Shown here piece by piece: positions 7,034-14,508 of a stretch of 64,000 bases of DNA. The first letter of the stretch is position 1, and each line of letters starts with the position of its first letter. Below the pieces are notes generated by a model, which was not told the origin of the DNA, made no database searches, and saw only the letters and a list, made by a program, of their open reading frames with translations. This DNA is from Idiomarina loihiensis (lineage in GTDB: Bacteria; Pseudomonadota; Gammaproteobacteria; Enterobacterales; Alteromonadaceae): NCBI RefSeq assembly GCF_024584785.1, contig NZ_CP074112.1:992001-1056000 (forward strand), written 5' to 3'. The position numbers and the translations under genes are program-made.

Positions 7034-7606
7034 GTGAAGTGTTACAATATTCCGATACTCGGCTTGCTAATAAAATTTGCTAACGCATACGTTTTAGATG
7101 GCCGGCCAGAATACACTACAAGAATCGCTCCAAATACACTATGGCTTGAGTGTATCTTTAAAGATGTTTTTTACGCCGCATTAATGTCACTGGCTGCAAT
7201 GGCCTTAACAGCTATTATAGGTTTTAATTTTTCTCCATCTTCAGTGATATCAGATGTTTTCCCTGATTTTATTGGTTTTGCGCTAGGGGCTTATGCTTTA
7301 ACATTTTTGTTGCCCTACTCTATTCCCGATCACGTTTTTAAAGAAAATGAGTCATTGCTGAAATCGCTACCTTTTAATTTTGGTTACCCATTGTCGCTAA
7401 TCGTTGTGGTATTGCTTTTGAACTCTATATTTAAGCCCAGTGAGCCTGGCTTGTTGTTCAATTTTATCTTCGGCACTGCAATGTTTTATTGCTTTATTCT
7501 GGTAATTGAAATTATCGAGTTGGTTGGTAATTTGGGCCGATCGATAGTGAGCCATCGAATGGATGATGCTAGCGCCCCCAGCAAGGATGACAATAAAAGG
7601 GATTAA
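7034..7606 (+). CDS. Four-TM membrane protein, RexB-positioned
   Basis: 190 aa from GTG 7034, selected because GGAGGT at 7020-7025 is 8 bases upstream. After about 38 soluble residues there are four hydrophobic segments, roughly at 48-67, 76-97, 117-134 and 140-166, and a charged C-terminal tail. It has no recognised domain. Together with the preceding soluble protein and cI it repeats the lambda cI-rexA-rexB layout, where RexB is a 144-aa, four-TM ion channel triggered by RexA. The protein is longer than RexB and similarity is architectural. It likely acts in the inner membrane as the effector of a lysogen-expressed pair. Confidence 0.6.
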   Translation: MKCYNIPILGLLIKFANAYVLDGRPEYTTRIAPNTLWLECIFKDVFYAALMSLAAMALTAIIGFNFSPSSVISDVFPDFIGFALGAYALTFLLPYSIPDHVFKENESLLKSLPFNFGYPLSLIVVVLLLNSIFKPSEPGLLFNFIFGTAMFYCFILVIEIIELVGNLGRSIVSHRMDDASAPSKDDNKRD

Positions 7607-7928
7607 GAAGCTACCGGTAACCAACCAGTAGCGCATATCGCAAATTGTGGTATGCGCCCTCTCCTTTTGGTGGCAGCTTTCGCCACCCTACCCAATCACT
7701 AGCCACTGCAGCTGACGCCCGGCTTCTATTAGCCCCGTCTTTCAAATCCCCTCTTATCCATAAAACCTATTAAATTCAAACCTTTGCCATTCAGTAGCGC
7801 AAATATCCAAACGTGGCAATATACACTCCAACTTGACTGGTCAATAAATCGACCAACCTGAGGAAATGGCCACCTTAGGTACGAGCCCATGGGTTCCGGT
7901 CTTCATCAACCAAATGAGGAACTGGAAA
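7607..7928. other. Non-coding stretch between the 4TM gene and a small ORF
   Basis: 322 bases without a convincing gene. It holds AT-rich sequence around 7750-7860. TTGACTGGTCAATAAATCGACC near 7833 contains a short inverted repeat (GGTC/GACC) and a -35-like TTGACT, so a promoter for the small gene at 7929 is possible. No clear terminator hairpin with a T-run was seen after 7606. Confidence 0.35.
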
Positions 7929-8114
7929 ATGAATAATGATATTTGCGCGGTGTATGTGAGTTACCAGGTGTTAACCAAAAGCGGAGAATTGGTAACGGTA
8001 AATCATCAGCTGCAGCTTGACGCTTCCACTGGTGACGAACTGCGCCAGCACGTTGCTTCAGCTGTAGGTGAAGTTACCATCAGCGCGCGCCAGCCGGAGT
8101 GGAATTTTATGTAA
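7929..8114 (+). CDS. Small phage protein of unknown function
   Basis: 61 aa from ATG 7929, chosen because GAGGA lies 8 bases upstream; a longer reading from 7866 lacks a ribosome site. The sequence (MNNDICAVYVSYQVLTKSGE...) looks like a small alpha/beta protein with no Cys pair, no signal and no membrane segment. It lies alone between the rex-like pair and a lipoprotein gene, on the same strand. No family recognised. Confidence 0.5.
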   Translation: MNNDICAVYVSYQVLTKSGELVTVNHQLQLDASTGDELRQHVASAVGEVTISARQPEWNFM

Positions 8115-8188
8115 TGTCTGAATAGCGACATGGCAGTTGCATTCATGTTAATTTATGATTTCATCGTCATAAAACATGGAGAGTACCA

Positions 8189-8824
8189 GTGAAAGCACTA
8201 TTACCAATCGCAATTGCCTTGTCGCTTGCCGGGTGCAACGTTACACCACCTAAAATTGAGTGGTTTACCCAGGTGAGTATCGACGAGTTTACCGATGAGG
8301 TTAGCTGTACAGTTACCCAAGGCGGGTTGTACACCAGTAGCGGTGTTATATACACAATCAACAACCAGGTTTACCCTGCCGTCCACTTTGACTCCTACGG
8401 CGTTTTTGCTGGTGTTATCAGTGGTGGCAATATACGCATTCCCGTTGGCGATGTTCGTGTTCGTGTTGACAACAATGAGCCTTGGACACTTCAGGCAGTG
8501 AATACGCCAAAGACCGCGCTTAAGGTTGATGGCCCAACAAGCCAAGAACATCTAAGCACTTACACGCAATCACTAAACCCAGAGCAAAAGGCACAAATTG
8601 AAGCCGCTTATAGCTCAACAATGAATCTAACAGCTAACATGATGCTGCCCTACACTTTCGTTGGTGGGGATGATGCTGCACGCTTAATCGATGAAATGAA
8701 AAGCGGCCGACAAATCAGGCTACAGCGCATCGCTCTTGGTAATACAACTTCGACCGTAGGTGTTCACGATATTGACCAATCTTTTCATGATGCACTTGCT
8801 AAGTGTCAGTCTTTGATTCAATAA
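8189..8824 (+). CDS. Prophage lipoprotein of unknown function
   Basis: 211 aa from GTG 8189 with GGAGAG six bases upstream. The N-terminus MKALLPIAIALSLAGC is a lipoprotein signal with lipobox LAGC (Cys16). The mature part begins NVTPPKIEWF and has a strand-rich N-terminal half and a helical C-terminal half; two Cys besides the lipid Cys (in EVSCTV and AKCQSL) might form a disulfide. The gene ends at a hairpin terminator shared with a convergent lipoprotein gene. Lipoproteins carried in lysogenic regions often alter the envelope or block superinfection, but there is no direct evidence for this here. Confidence 0.65.
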   Translation: MKALLPIAIALSLAGCNVTPPKIEWFTQVSIDEFTDEVSCTVTQGGLYTSSGVIYTINNQVYPAVHFDSYGVFAGVISGGNIRIPVGDVRVRVDNNEPWTLQAVNTPKTALKVDGPTSQEHLSTYTQSLNPEQKAQIEAAYSSTMNLTANMMLPYTFVGGDDAARLIDEMKSGRQIRLQRIALGNTTSTVGVHDIDQSFHDALAKCQSLIQ

Positions 8825-8827
8825 GAA

Positions 8828-8847
8828 AAGCCCGCACTTGCGGGCTT
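8828..8847. terminator. Bidirectional hairpin between convergent lipoprotein genes
   Basis: AAGCCCGC (8828-8835), loop ACTT, GCGGGCTT (8840-8847): perfect 8-bp GC-rich stem with A's on the left and TTAAT on the right. The stop codon of the minus-strand gene lies in the right arm. Confidence 0.8.
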
Positions 8848-9127
8848 AATATCCTTCATTCATTTCAAATTTACCGATCCTGTCGCCACTATAAACGGAG
8901 CACCGGTAACGGTAATTGGTCCATGCTCCAAAGCCATTCTGAAGCTTTGCCCTGCCTGTGACGATGACATCACTACTCATAGACTTTAGCGTTTCAGTTG
9001 TGACGATTTCAGCCTGGTGCTTGGCGCGCGAATGCACGCGGTCATGACAAGCTTCTATCGCTTTTCTGTATTGCCAATTGCAACCTGAAACCAGAATAAC
9101 TAAAAAAATAACTCCCAGTAACCTCAT
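8846..9127 (-). CDS. Small lipoprotein of unknown function
   Basis: 93 aa from ATG 9127, chosen because AAGGGAG is upstream and the resulting N-terminus MRLLGVIFLVILVSGC is a clean lipoprotein signal (lipobox VSGC); a longer frame from 9196 would bury it. The mature protein is basic and contains three further Cys (in EACHDR and YRCSVY plus the lipid Cys region). It converges on the other lipoprotein gene and is divergent from the recombination operon, so it may share the control region near 9230. Confidence 0.6.
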   Translation of the reverse strand: MRLLGVIFLVILVSGCNWQYRKAIEACHDRVHSRAKHQAEIVTTETLKSMSSDVIVTGRAKLQNGFGAWTNYRYRCSVYSGDRIGKFEMNEGY

Positions 9128-9229
9128 CGCTAAATCTCCCTTTAAGCCCTTTAAATATCGGCTATTCAATGATGCCCTATTCCTACCGAAAATCAATTAC
9201 CAAAAGTTTTCTATATTTTTCTATATCTT

Positions 9230-9262
9230 TTTGTTGACTATCAACTATAGTTTACTATACCT
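9230..9262 (+). promoter_or_regulatory. OL-like operator and rightward early promoter
   Basis: TTGACT at 9234-9239 with a -10 candidate TATACC at 9256-9261 (16-base gap). Between and over them lies TATAGT-TT-ACTATA (9246-9259), a palindrome with perfect 6-bp arms. Eleven bases (TTTACTATACC, 9251-9261) are identical, in inverted orientation, to 5363-5373 in the cro/cI region. This is what a second CI/Cro-controlled promoter, like lambda PL/OL, should look like. Confidence 0.65.
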
Positions 9263-9541
9263 TTAATAACGCAAGGCAACTTCATCGCCTTTAAACAGCG
9301 AAGGGAGGGAGCGAAATGCAACTGGCTTTGTAATGAAGCTGACACCGCCGAGAGGCGGCGCATTTTCAAGCGTTCTTGGTTCGGACCTCTAATCCCCCGT
9401 CCGAAGTCCACACGAACTGAGAGCGCTTGGCAATGCGGAGTGTGATTCGCAGAAATGAAAAAGCCCAGTGGACGGCAATCCAACTGGGCTCGGGCAAACC
9501 GGGTGAGCAATCACCCTTCAACCAACAGGGAGTATAGCCAA
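9263..9541 (+). promoter_or_regulatory. Structured leader of the recT operon with short ORFs
   Basis: About 280 bases between the OL-like promoter and the first operon gene. It contains a CCGCC-GAGA-GGCGG hairpin (9345-9358) and an AGCCCAGT/ACTGGGCT hairpin (9462-9469 with 9483-9490). Three short frames: ATG 9316 to TAA 9333 (5 codons, behind GGGAGGGAG), overlapped by ATG 9333 to TAA 9392 (19 codons), and ATG 9433 to TAG 9537 (34 codons). They could be leader peptides; an antitermination site is an alternative. Confidence 0.4.
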
Positions 9542-9829
9542 ATGACTCAGGCTTCTCAAGCGTTGTACGAACTAAATCTGAACGATCTGATTGACCAGGT
9601 CACAACCCATCATGCCGCACTTATGCGTTGCCGCCAGTTTAGCGGCCACATGAATGTAAGCGGCGACCATCTCGAACTTGTTGTTGATGAAGATGATGAG
9701 GTGCTTTTAACCCGCAAATTCGACCTGAACGACAAGTTCATTCTGCAGCGCCTACGCGGCGTCATTACCACGATGCAAGAAATTATGCCGGCATCAAGCG
9801 CATTTGAAACCACTGGAGGTGTTGCATGA
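9542..9829 (+). CDS. Small phage protein upstream of recT, unknown function
   Basis: 95 aa from ATG 9542, with AGGGAG 9 bases upstream; a longer frame from 9455 runs through the leader hairpin and lacks a ribosome site. The sequence (MTQASQALYELNLNDLID...) is acidic, with a HMNVSGDHLELVVDEDDEVLLTRKF strand-rich middle and a C-terminal helix. It overlaps recT by the ATGA junction at 9826-9829, so the two are translationally coupled. No family recognised; the position suggests an accessory role in recombination or in blocking host nucleases. Confidence 0.6.
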   Translation: MTQASQALYELNLNDLIDQVTTHHAALMRCRQFSGHMNVSGDHLELVVDEDDEVLLTRKFDLNDKFILQRLRGVITTMQEIMPASSAFETTGGVA

Positions 9830-10737
9830 GCAACCAAAATCAAAATCAAGTTGCTGAGCAGCACCAAGCGCCAGCAAATCAATTTTCAAACACCACTGAC
9901 CTTGTCCTGGACTATCAAGCCATGGAGCAAATGGGTCGCTTAGCTGAAATGATGGCCAACGGTCGTGCGACTGTTCCAATGCACCTGCAGGGTAATCCTG
10001 CTGACTGCATGGCGGTCATCATGCAGGCGGCACAGTGGCGCATGAATCCGTTTGCGGTAGCGCAGAAAACGCACGTTGTGAGCGGCACACTCGGTTATGA
10101 GGCGCAACTGGTGAACGCCGTGGTGTGCTCATCAACCAAAGTGAAAGACTCGTTTCACTACGAATGGTTTGGCGACTGGACCCGCGTGATTGGCAACTTC
10201 GTGACCAAGACCTCACAAAAAGGCAATCAATACCAGGCACCAAACTGGACTGCAGCAGATGAAAAAGGTCTTGGCGTTCGCGTTTGGGCGACCCTCAAAG
10301 GCGAGAGTGAGCCGCGCGTGCTCGAATTACTGCTGAGCCAAGCGCAAGTTCGCAACTCCACACTATGGGCGTCAGACCCGAAGCAGCAACTTGCTTACCT
10401 TGCTGTGAAGCGTTGGGCTCGCCTGTACGCTCCTGATGTGATTTTGGGCGTGTACTCAGCTGATGAGCTTGATGATTTACCAGAGAAAGAGTTGAACCCT
10501 CGCGCAAGCGGTACTGCTGAACGTGCGCCAGAGCTTGAGCCCTATCCACAGGATAAGTTCAAAGAGTTCCTACCGAAGTGGACCAAGATGATTCATAGCG
10601 GCCAGCGCAGCGCCCAAGAGGTCATCGATATGGTTAGCGCTAAGTACCAACTGAGTAATGGCCAGATTGACACCCTGCTCGCCATTGAGCAAGAAGCGCC
10701 CATCGATGGCGAATACCAATCAGCGGATGAGGAGTAA
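9826..10737 (+). CDS. recT: RecT-family single-strand annealing protein
   Basis: 303 aa. The core (about 40-210) has the RecT pattern: PADCMAVIMQAAQWRMNPFAVAQKTHVVSGTLGYEAQLVNAVV, then VRVWATLKG, then LAYLAVKRWARLYAPDVILGVYSADEL. RecT anneals complementary single strands during phage recombination. It pairs with the exonuclease encoded immediately downstream (4 bases) and with the phage SSB at 16344. The start overlaps the upstream stop (ATGA). The acidic C-terminal tail (about 225-303) is variable in the family and may bind SSB. Confidence 0.92.
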   Translation: MSNQNQNQVAEQHQAPANQFSNTTDLVLDYQAMEQMGRLAEMMANGRATVPMHLQGNPADCMAVIMQAAQWRMNPFAVAQKTHVVSGTLGYEAQLVNAVVCSSTKVKDSFHYEWFGDWTRVIGNFVTKTSQKGNQYQAPNWTAADEKGLGVRVWATLKGESEPRVLELLLSQAQVRNSTLWASDPKQQLAYLAVKRWARLYAPDVILGVYSADELDDLPEKELNPRASGTAERAPELEPYPQDKFKEFLPKWTKMIHSGQRSAQEVIDMVSAKYQLSNGQIDTLLAIEQEAPIDGEYQSADEE

Positions 10738-10741
10738 GACC

Positions 10742-12496
10742 ATGCGTATATTAAAGCTACAACAAGGCACGCCAGAATGGCATGCGGCGCGCGCAAAGCA
10801 CTTCACGGCATCTGAAGCGCCCGTGATGATGGCCGCATCAAGCAAGATGAAACGCAACGAGCTTCTTGAAATGAAAGCGCTGGGTACCGAAAAGGAAATC
10901 AGCGACTACGTGCAGAAGTTTTTGTTTGACAAAGGCCACGAAATGGAAGCTCTAGCGCGCCCAATCGTTGAAGAGCTTATCGGCGAGGAACTGTACCCCA
11001 CCGTGGCGGTAAGCGAGTGCGGTGAATACCTGGCATCGTTTGACGGCTTAACTATGATGGGCGACATCGTGTTTGAGCACAAAATGTGGAACGAGAGCCT
11101 TGCGCAAAGCGTGCGTGATGAAAAGCTAGATCCAGAGTACTACTGGCAGCTTGAGCACCAACTGATGGTTTCCAAAGCGGAAAAGGCTATTTTCGTAGTG
11201 TCTGATGGCACCAAAGATAACATGGTGCACATGTGGTACACCCCCGTTCGTGGCCGCCGCGGCAAGCTAGTGAAAGGTTGGCAGCAATTCCGTGATGACC
11301 TAAGCACGTTTGAGCCACCGGCTAAGGCTGAACCGGTTGTTGGCGAGTCGCCAGAGGATTTGCCGGCATTGTTGATTAAAGTTGAAGGTCAGGTGAAAGA
11401 AACGAACCTTGCCACGTTCAAGCAAACCGCTATGCATTTCATCGAGAATATCAACACTGAGCTGCAGAACGACAAGGACTTTGCTGACGCGGAAGTGATG
11501 GTGAAGTTCTGTAAGCGCGCTGAAGATGAACTCGAGCAGGCCAAGAAGCATGCACTGGCACAAACGCAGAGCATTGACGAGCTATTCAAAACCATTGACC
11601 ACCTAAAAGACCAGTTACGCGACAAGCGCCTCACCTTGGACAAATTGGTTAAATCGCGCAAAGACGAGATTCGCGCGCAATTGCGTGTTGATGCGACCGA
11701 TGCGCTCAAAGCACATGTCGAGCGCGTAAACAAAGAAACCCTTGGTGATGCTTACATCACGCTTGATAGCGTGTTGCCAGACTTTGGCGCGGCCATGAAG
11801 GGTAAGAAAACGGTCGATAGCTTGAAGTCGGCCATTGATGACGCCCTGGCTGCAGCCAAAATTGATGTAACTGAGCGCGCTGAGGTGATCACCGAAAACC
11901 TACTGACTTACGCTGAACTGGTGGGTGAAGAGCACCGCATTCTGTTCAATGACGTGAAGCAATTAGTGCTCAAGCGCGCTGATGATTTCCGTGCAACCGT
12001 GAAAGAGCGCATCACAGACTACAAAGCGCAGCAGCTTGAAATTAAGCAGCGACAGCAAGAGCAGGAAGCAATAGCGAAAGCCAAGGCTGGTACTGAAGTA
12101 AAACGCCCTGCTGAGCCAGAGACAGAGGCGTCAGCGGTTGAACCTGAAGTAGCCAAGGCGTCAGCTGAAACGGCTAAAGCATTTGATGGTATCAAGCCAC
12201 CCAAAGAGCTAGTTATTCAAGCTGTAGCTGATGCTTACAACTGCGACCGCGCTATGGCCAGTATCATCATTTGCGAAACCGCTGACAGCATCCGCGGGCT
12301 TAAGAATGGCGGTGGACGCATTGGCAAAACCGCCTTAGCGATGGGCGACCGCATTTTTGAAGCGCAGTCCAAAGAAGACCTACTGGCCGTTGGCAAAGAG
12401 ATTCAGCATGCCAAGCATGCCGGCGATATCGATGAAATCGACGATGCCGTTCTGCAGGCGCAGTACCGTCGTAAGCAATTCGAGTTTCGGGCATAG
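10742..12496 (+). CDS. YqaJ-family (lambda exonuclease-like) nuclease with long helical extension
   Basis: 584 aa from ATG 10742, behind GAGGAG; an upstream frame from 10658 overlaps recT without a ribosome site. Residues about 1-200 form the YqaJ nuclease: GTPEWHAARAKHFTASEAP, then SFDGL (Asp101) and FEHKMW (Glu112, Lys114), and YYWQLEHQLM. These enzymes resect double-strand ends 5' to 3' and feed strands to RecT. The remaining 380 residues are largely coiled-coil helices (about 240-345, 395-470), an Ala/Glu/Pro-rich linker (about 470-510) and a small C-terminal domain (about 513-584). Phage exonucleases are usually 200-330 aa, so this is an enlarged version. Confidence 0.88.
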   Translation: MRILKLQQGTPEWHAARAKHFTASEAPVMMAASSKMKRNELLEMKALGTEKEISDYVQKFLFDKGHEMEALARPIVEELIGEELYPTVAVSECGEYLASFDGLTMMGDIVFEHKMWNESLAQSVRDEKLDPEYYWQLEHQLMVSKAEKAIFVVSDGTKDNMVHMWYTPVRGRRGKLVKGWQQFRDDLSTFEPPAKAEPVVGESPEDLPALLIKVEGQVKETNLATFKQTAMHFIENINTELQNDKDFADAEVMVKFCKRAEDELEQAKKHALAQTQSIDELFKTIDHLKDQLRDKRLTLDKLVKSRKDEIRAQLRVDATDALKAHVERVNKETLGDAYITLDSVLPDFGAAMKGKKTVDSLKSAIDDALAAAKIDVTERAEVITENLLTYAELVGEEHRILFNDVKQLVLKRADDFRATVKERITDYKAQQLEIKQRQQEQEAIAKAKAGTEVKRPAEPETEASAVEPEVAKASAETAKAFDGIKPPKELVIQAVADAYNCDRAMASIIICETADSIRGLKNGGGRIGKTALAMGDRIFEAQSKEDLLAVGKEIQHAKHAGDIDEIDDAVLQAQYRRKQFEFRA

Positions 12497-12507
12497 GAGC
12501 GCGCACC

Positions 12508-13116
12508 ATGGCAACTTCAATGAATGATCTGCTGAACGATGCGAACTGTCGCATTCAGCAAATGGAGATGGAGCGTTTTCACGAGCGTGCAAGCTTAGTG
12601 ATGATGGCCACTCTACTGGTTCAGGCTGCATTTGAGCGGAGCGGCGTCAGTATTGACGCTGTTACCGCCAAAGGCGTTGAGCGTGTTGACCTGGTTGATG
12701 TGAATCTCGTGCTGGCAGAGCTGCGCAAACTGGCTTTTGCCGGAACTTACTCGCAAGAGGACGTGCACAACAAGGTGGTCGAGCTCAGTCGTAGCAAACG
12801 CGACCGAGGTGCTGCAGTTGTACGCCAGGCGAAAATCATCAACCGCATGAAAACTGCCCACGATGCTCTACTTGAGGACTTTGATTTAATCAATAGCGCC
12901 ATTGAAAAGGTTCTTGATTACCGCATTGCGCCCAAATCGGAGCTGCAGAATCTATCTAGTGCGCTCAACATGATGCGCATTCACCTGGGTGGCGTTCGAC
13001 TGCTGCTGAAGCACAAGCCAGCGCTTGATTCGGTAGTGGTTATCCGCAAGCCAAACCGAGAGCGTGGCCAGTTCCTATTTGACGGTCGCGGCCAACTCAA
13101 GGAGACGGTCCAATGA
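12508..13116 (+). CDS. Phage protein of unknown function, helical
   Basis: 202 aa from ATG 12508, with TAGGAG upstream. Mostly helical with a repeated leucine/isoleucine pattern; no membrane segment, no Cys, no known motif. It follows the exonuclease by 11 bases and overlaps the next gene by an ATGA junction, so it belongs to the recombination operon. Part of the C-terminus (about 175-202) is basic. No function can be assigned from the sequence. Confidence 0.55.
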   Translation: MATSMNDLLNDANCRIQQMEMERFHERASLVMMATLLVQAAFERSGVSIDAVTAKGVERVDLVDVNLVLAELRKLAFAGTYSQEDVHNKVVELSRSKRDRGAAVVRQAKIINRMKTAHDALLEDFDLINSAIEKVLDYRIAPKSELQNLSSALNMMRIHLGGVRLLLKHKPALDSVVVIRKPNRERGQFLFDGRGQLKETVQ

Positions 13117-13547
13117 CATACATCACCGACTTAAAAGAGAAGCTTCGTAGCACCGAGGAAGCGCTTGATGCTTGGAAAACCGAAGCGGCAGAGCTGCGTG
13201 ACCAGGTGCAGGCGCTACAGGCTAGCCGCTCGAAGTTAAGCGCAACCCTTCGCCTGCTTTGTGGTGACCTGATTGCGCTTAGCACCGAAAGCGCAGGTGT
13301 GGCCGGCTGGCACAAGAACAGCCAAATCGCTGCGTGGGATACCTTCGAGGGCATGATGAGAATTGCCCACGATTACCACGACAAAAAAGAGTTCGACCGA
13401 CTGGGCAAAAGCTACATGGCCGAAGGTATCCGCATGGTTTTTGATGAGGACCTAGTAACACGTTATTACGACGATGAATTCGATGCTGAGTTTGTGTTGC
13501 TACCAGACGTTGATGACCTACTGAAAAGCATTGAGGAGGTCTCGTAA
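13113..13547 (+). CDS. Phage protein of unknown function, N-terminal coiled coil
   Basis: 144 aa. The first 50 residues (LKEKLRSTEEALDAWKTEAAELRDQVQAL) are a clear coiled coil. The rest is acidic, with an ending rich in Asp and Glu (VDDLLKSIEEVS). It overlaps its upstream neighbour by 4 bases and its stop shares a base with the ATG of the next small gene at 13547, a tightly coupled arrangement. Not recognised. Confidence 0.55.
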   Translation: MTYITDLKEKLRSTEEALDAWKTEAAELRDQVQALQASRSKLSATLRLLCGDLIALSTESAGVAGWHKNSQIAAWDTFEGMMRIAHDYHDKKEFDRLGKSYMAEGIRMVFDEDLVTRYYDDEFDAEFVLLPDVDDLLKSIEEVS

Positions 13548-13723
13548 TGGTTTTATTCAAAGAATGGCACAACACCATGACCGCTGGCCGCATCACCATC
13601 ATTCTTGCCAAGCTATTTGGCCGCAAAACGGTGGCACGCGATATGAACTTCACCGTAACGATTCACCACTTTATGGGTAAGTCATACATCACCAATGCGG
13701 TTAAGGATGGCAACCATGGCTGA
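13547..13723 (+). CDS. Small basic phage protein (58 aa), unknown
   Basis: 58 codons from the ATG that overlaps the upstream TAA (TAATG). GAGGAGG lies upstream within the previous gene. The product begins MVLFKEWHNTMTAGR, is basic and has no Cys. The 3' end (VKDGNHG) overlaps the start of the next gene at 13716 and contains the TTAAGGATGG element that recurs at several gene junctions downstream. Short but framed by coupled neighbours, so likely real. Confidence 0.5.
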   Translation: MVLFKEWHNTMTAGRITIILAKLFGRKTVARDMNFTVTIHHFMGKSYITNAVKDGNHG

Positions 13724-14117
13724 TTTACAGCGTTTAGCAATGGAGCACGCCCGGTGGTCTCGTGTGAAGCGTGAGACCAAAAAGGAAGCTGGCCAAATCG
13801 AATGCAAGCGTCAAAGCACCGAGGGTTTATCGCTGCCTCATGATACCGAGGCGTACTTCAACGCGACATCCCGAGAAAACTGCATTGAATTTGTGTACCG
13901 CTTGGTTTCTGACACCAATGCAGAGCAACCTTTTGATGTCCAGGTCAGCTTCAATGAAGTGTGGGATGACGAGATGGCCGGCGGCAACGTCTGCCCAGGC
14001 TGCGTTCGCATTCGAGAGTTGAAGCGCCAGCGCGTTGAAGCATCACGCAAGCTTGGTCAAATCCGTTCAGCAATCACAAAGGCAGGCGAGCACCTGCTTA
14101 AGGCTGGTGAGTCATGA
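13716..14117 (+). CDS. Phage protein of unknown function with a Cys pair
   Basis: 133 aa from ATG 13716, with AAGGATGG 6 bases upstream. It has a basic N-terminus, an acidic middle and a CPGC motif (near residue 91) followed by a C-terminal helical region (RIRELKRQRVEASRKLGQIRSAITKAGEHLL). The CPGC pair plus helix pattern recalls small zinc- or nucleic-acid-binding phage proteins, but only two Cys are close together. Ends in the LKAGES/ATGA junction with the next gene. Confidence 0.5.
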   Translation: MADLQRLAMEHARWSRVKRETKKEAGQIECKRQSTEGLSLPHDTEAYFNATSRENCIEFVYRLVSDTNAEQPFDVQVSFNEVWDDEMAGGNVCPGCVRIRELKRQRVEASRKLGQIRSAITKAGEHLLKAGES

Positions 14118-14311
14118 GTAACGCCGATCCATTTTTAACATGGGTGAACGGATACCCGTGCGGGGCCATTGACGCCCAGGGCCGCATCTACATGGTGAGA
14201 AAGTTCAACCGCGAGCAATGCGAAGCTGCGCTGAAAGTTGATGGCCTGCAAAAGTCAGTTGAGAAAGCGGTTCACAGCCGCCTGCGCAAGTTGGCTAAGG
14301 ATGGTGAGTGA
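14114..14311 (+). CDS. Small phage protein of unknown function (65 aa)
   Basis: 65 aa, overlapping its upstream neighbour by ATGA and its downstream neighbour by one base (TGATG). The product is basic, with FLTWVNGYPCGAIDAQGRIYMV near the start and a lysine-rich helical C-terminus ending AKDGE. Its last codons carry the AAGGATGGTGAGTGATGA junction repeat that acts as the ribosome site of the next gene. No family recognised. Confidence 0.5.
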   Translation: MSNADPFLTWVNGYPCGAIDAQGRIYMVRKFNREQCEAALKVDGLQKSVEKAVHSRLRKLAKDGE

Positions 14312-14508
14312 TGAGCAACTTAACTATCGCTGTACGCTGGAATCGCTTGCCAGATTGCTGTAAAGGTTGTCGCTTCCACGAAAGTGAAGCGGACGATGAG
14401 TACTCACCGAATTACCATTTCTGCACGAAAGGTGTTGCTATTCCGGTGAAAAAGAAAAGTTGTAGGGTTAAAGAAAAATACGCCAATCGCGTTAAGGATG
14501 GTGAGTGA
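14311..14508 (+). CDS. Small Cys-rich phage protein, putative zinc ribbon
   Basis: 65 aa from ATG 14311. Contains CCKGC (residues about 16-20) and later Cys at about 38 and 50, spaced as a possible CxxC...C...C metal site, plus HESEADDEYSPNYHFC in between. Such small zinc proteins are common in phage early regions. The ribosome site AAGGATGGTGAG is part of the 18-base junction repeat. Ends in the same VKDGE sequence as its upstream neighbour's AKDGE. Confidence 0.5.
   Translation: MSNLTIAVRWNRLPDCCKGCRFHESEADDEYSPNYHFCTKGVAIPVKKKSCRVKEKYANRVKDGE

Noticed and set aside
10019-12631. Many minus-strand frames across recT and the exonuclease gene
   Set aside because: All lie opposite clear coding regions with coupled starts and recognisable motifs, and none has a motif or ribosome site.
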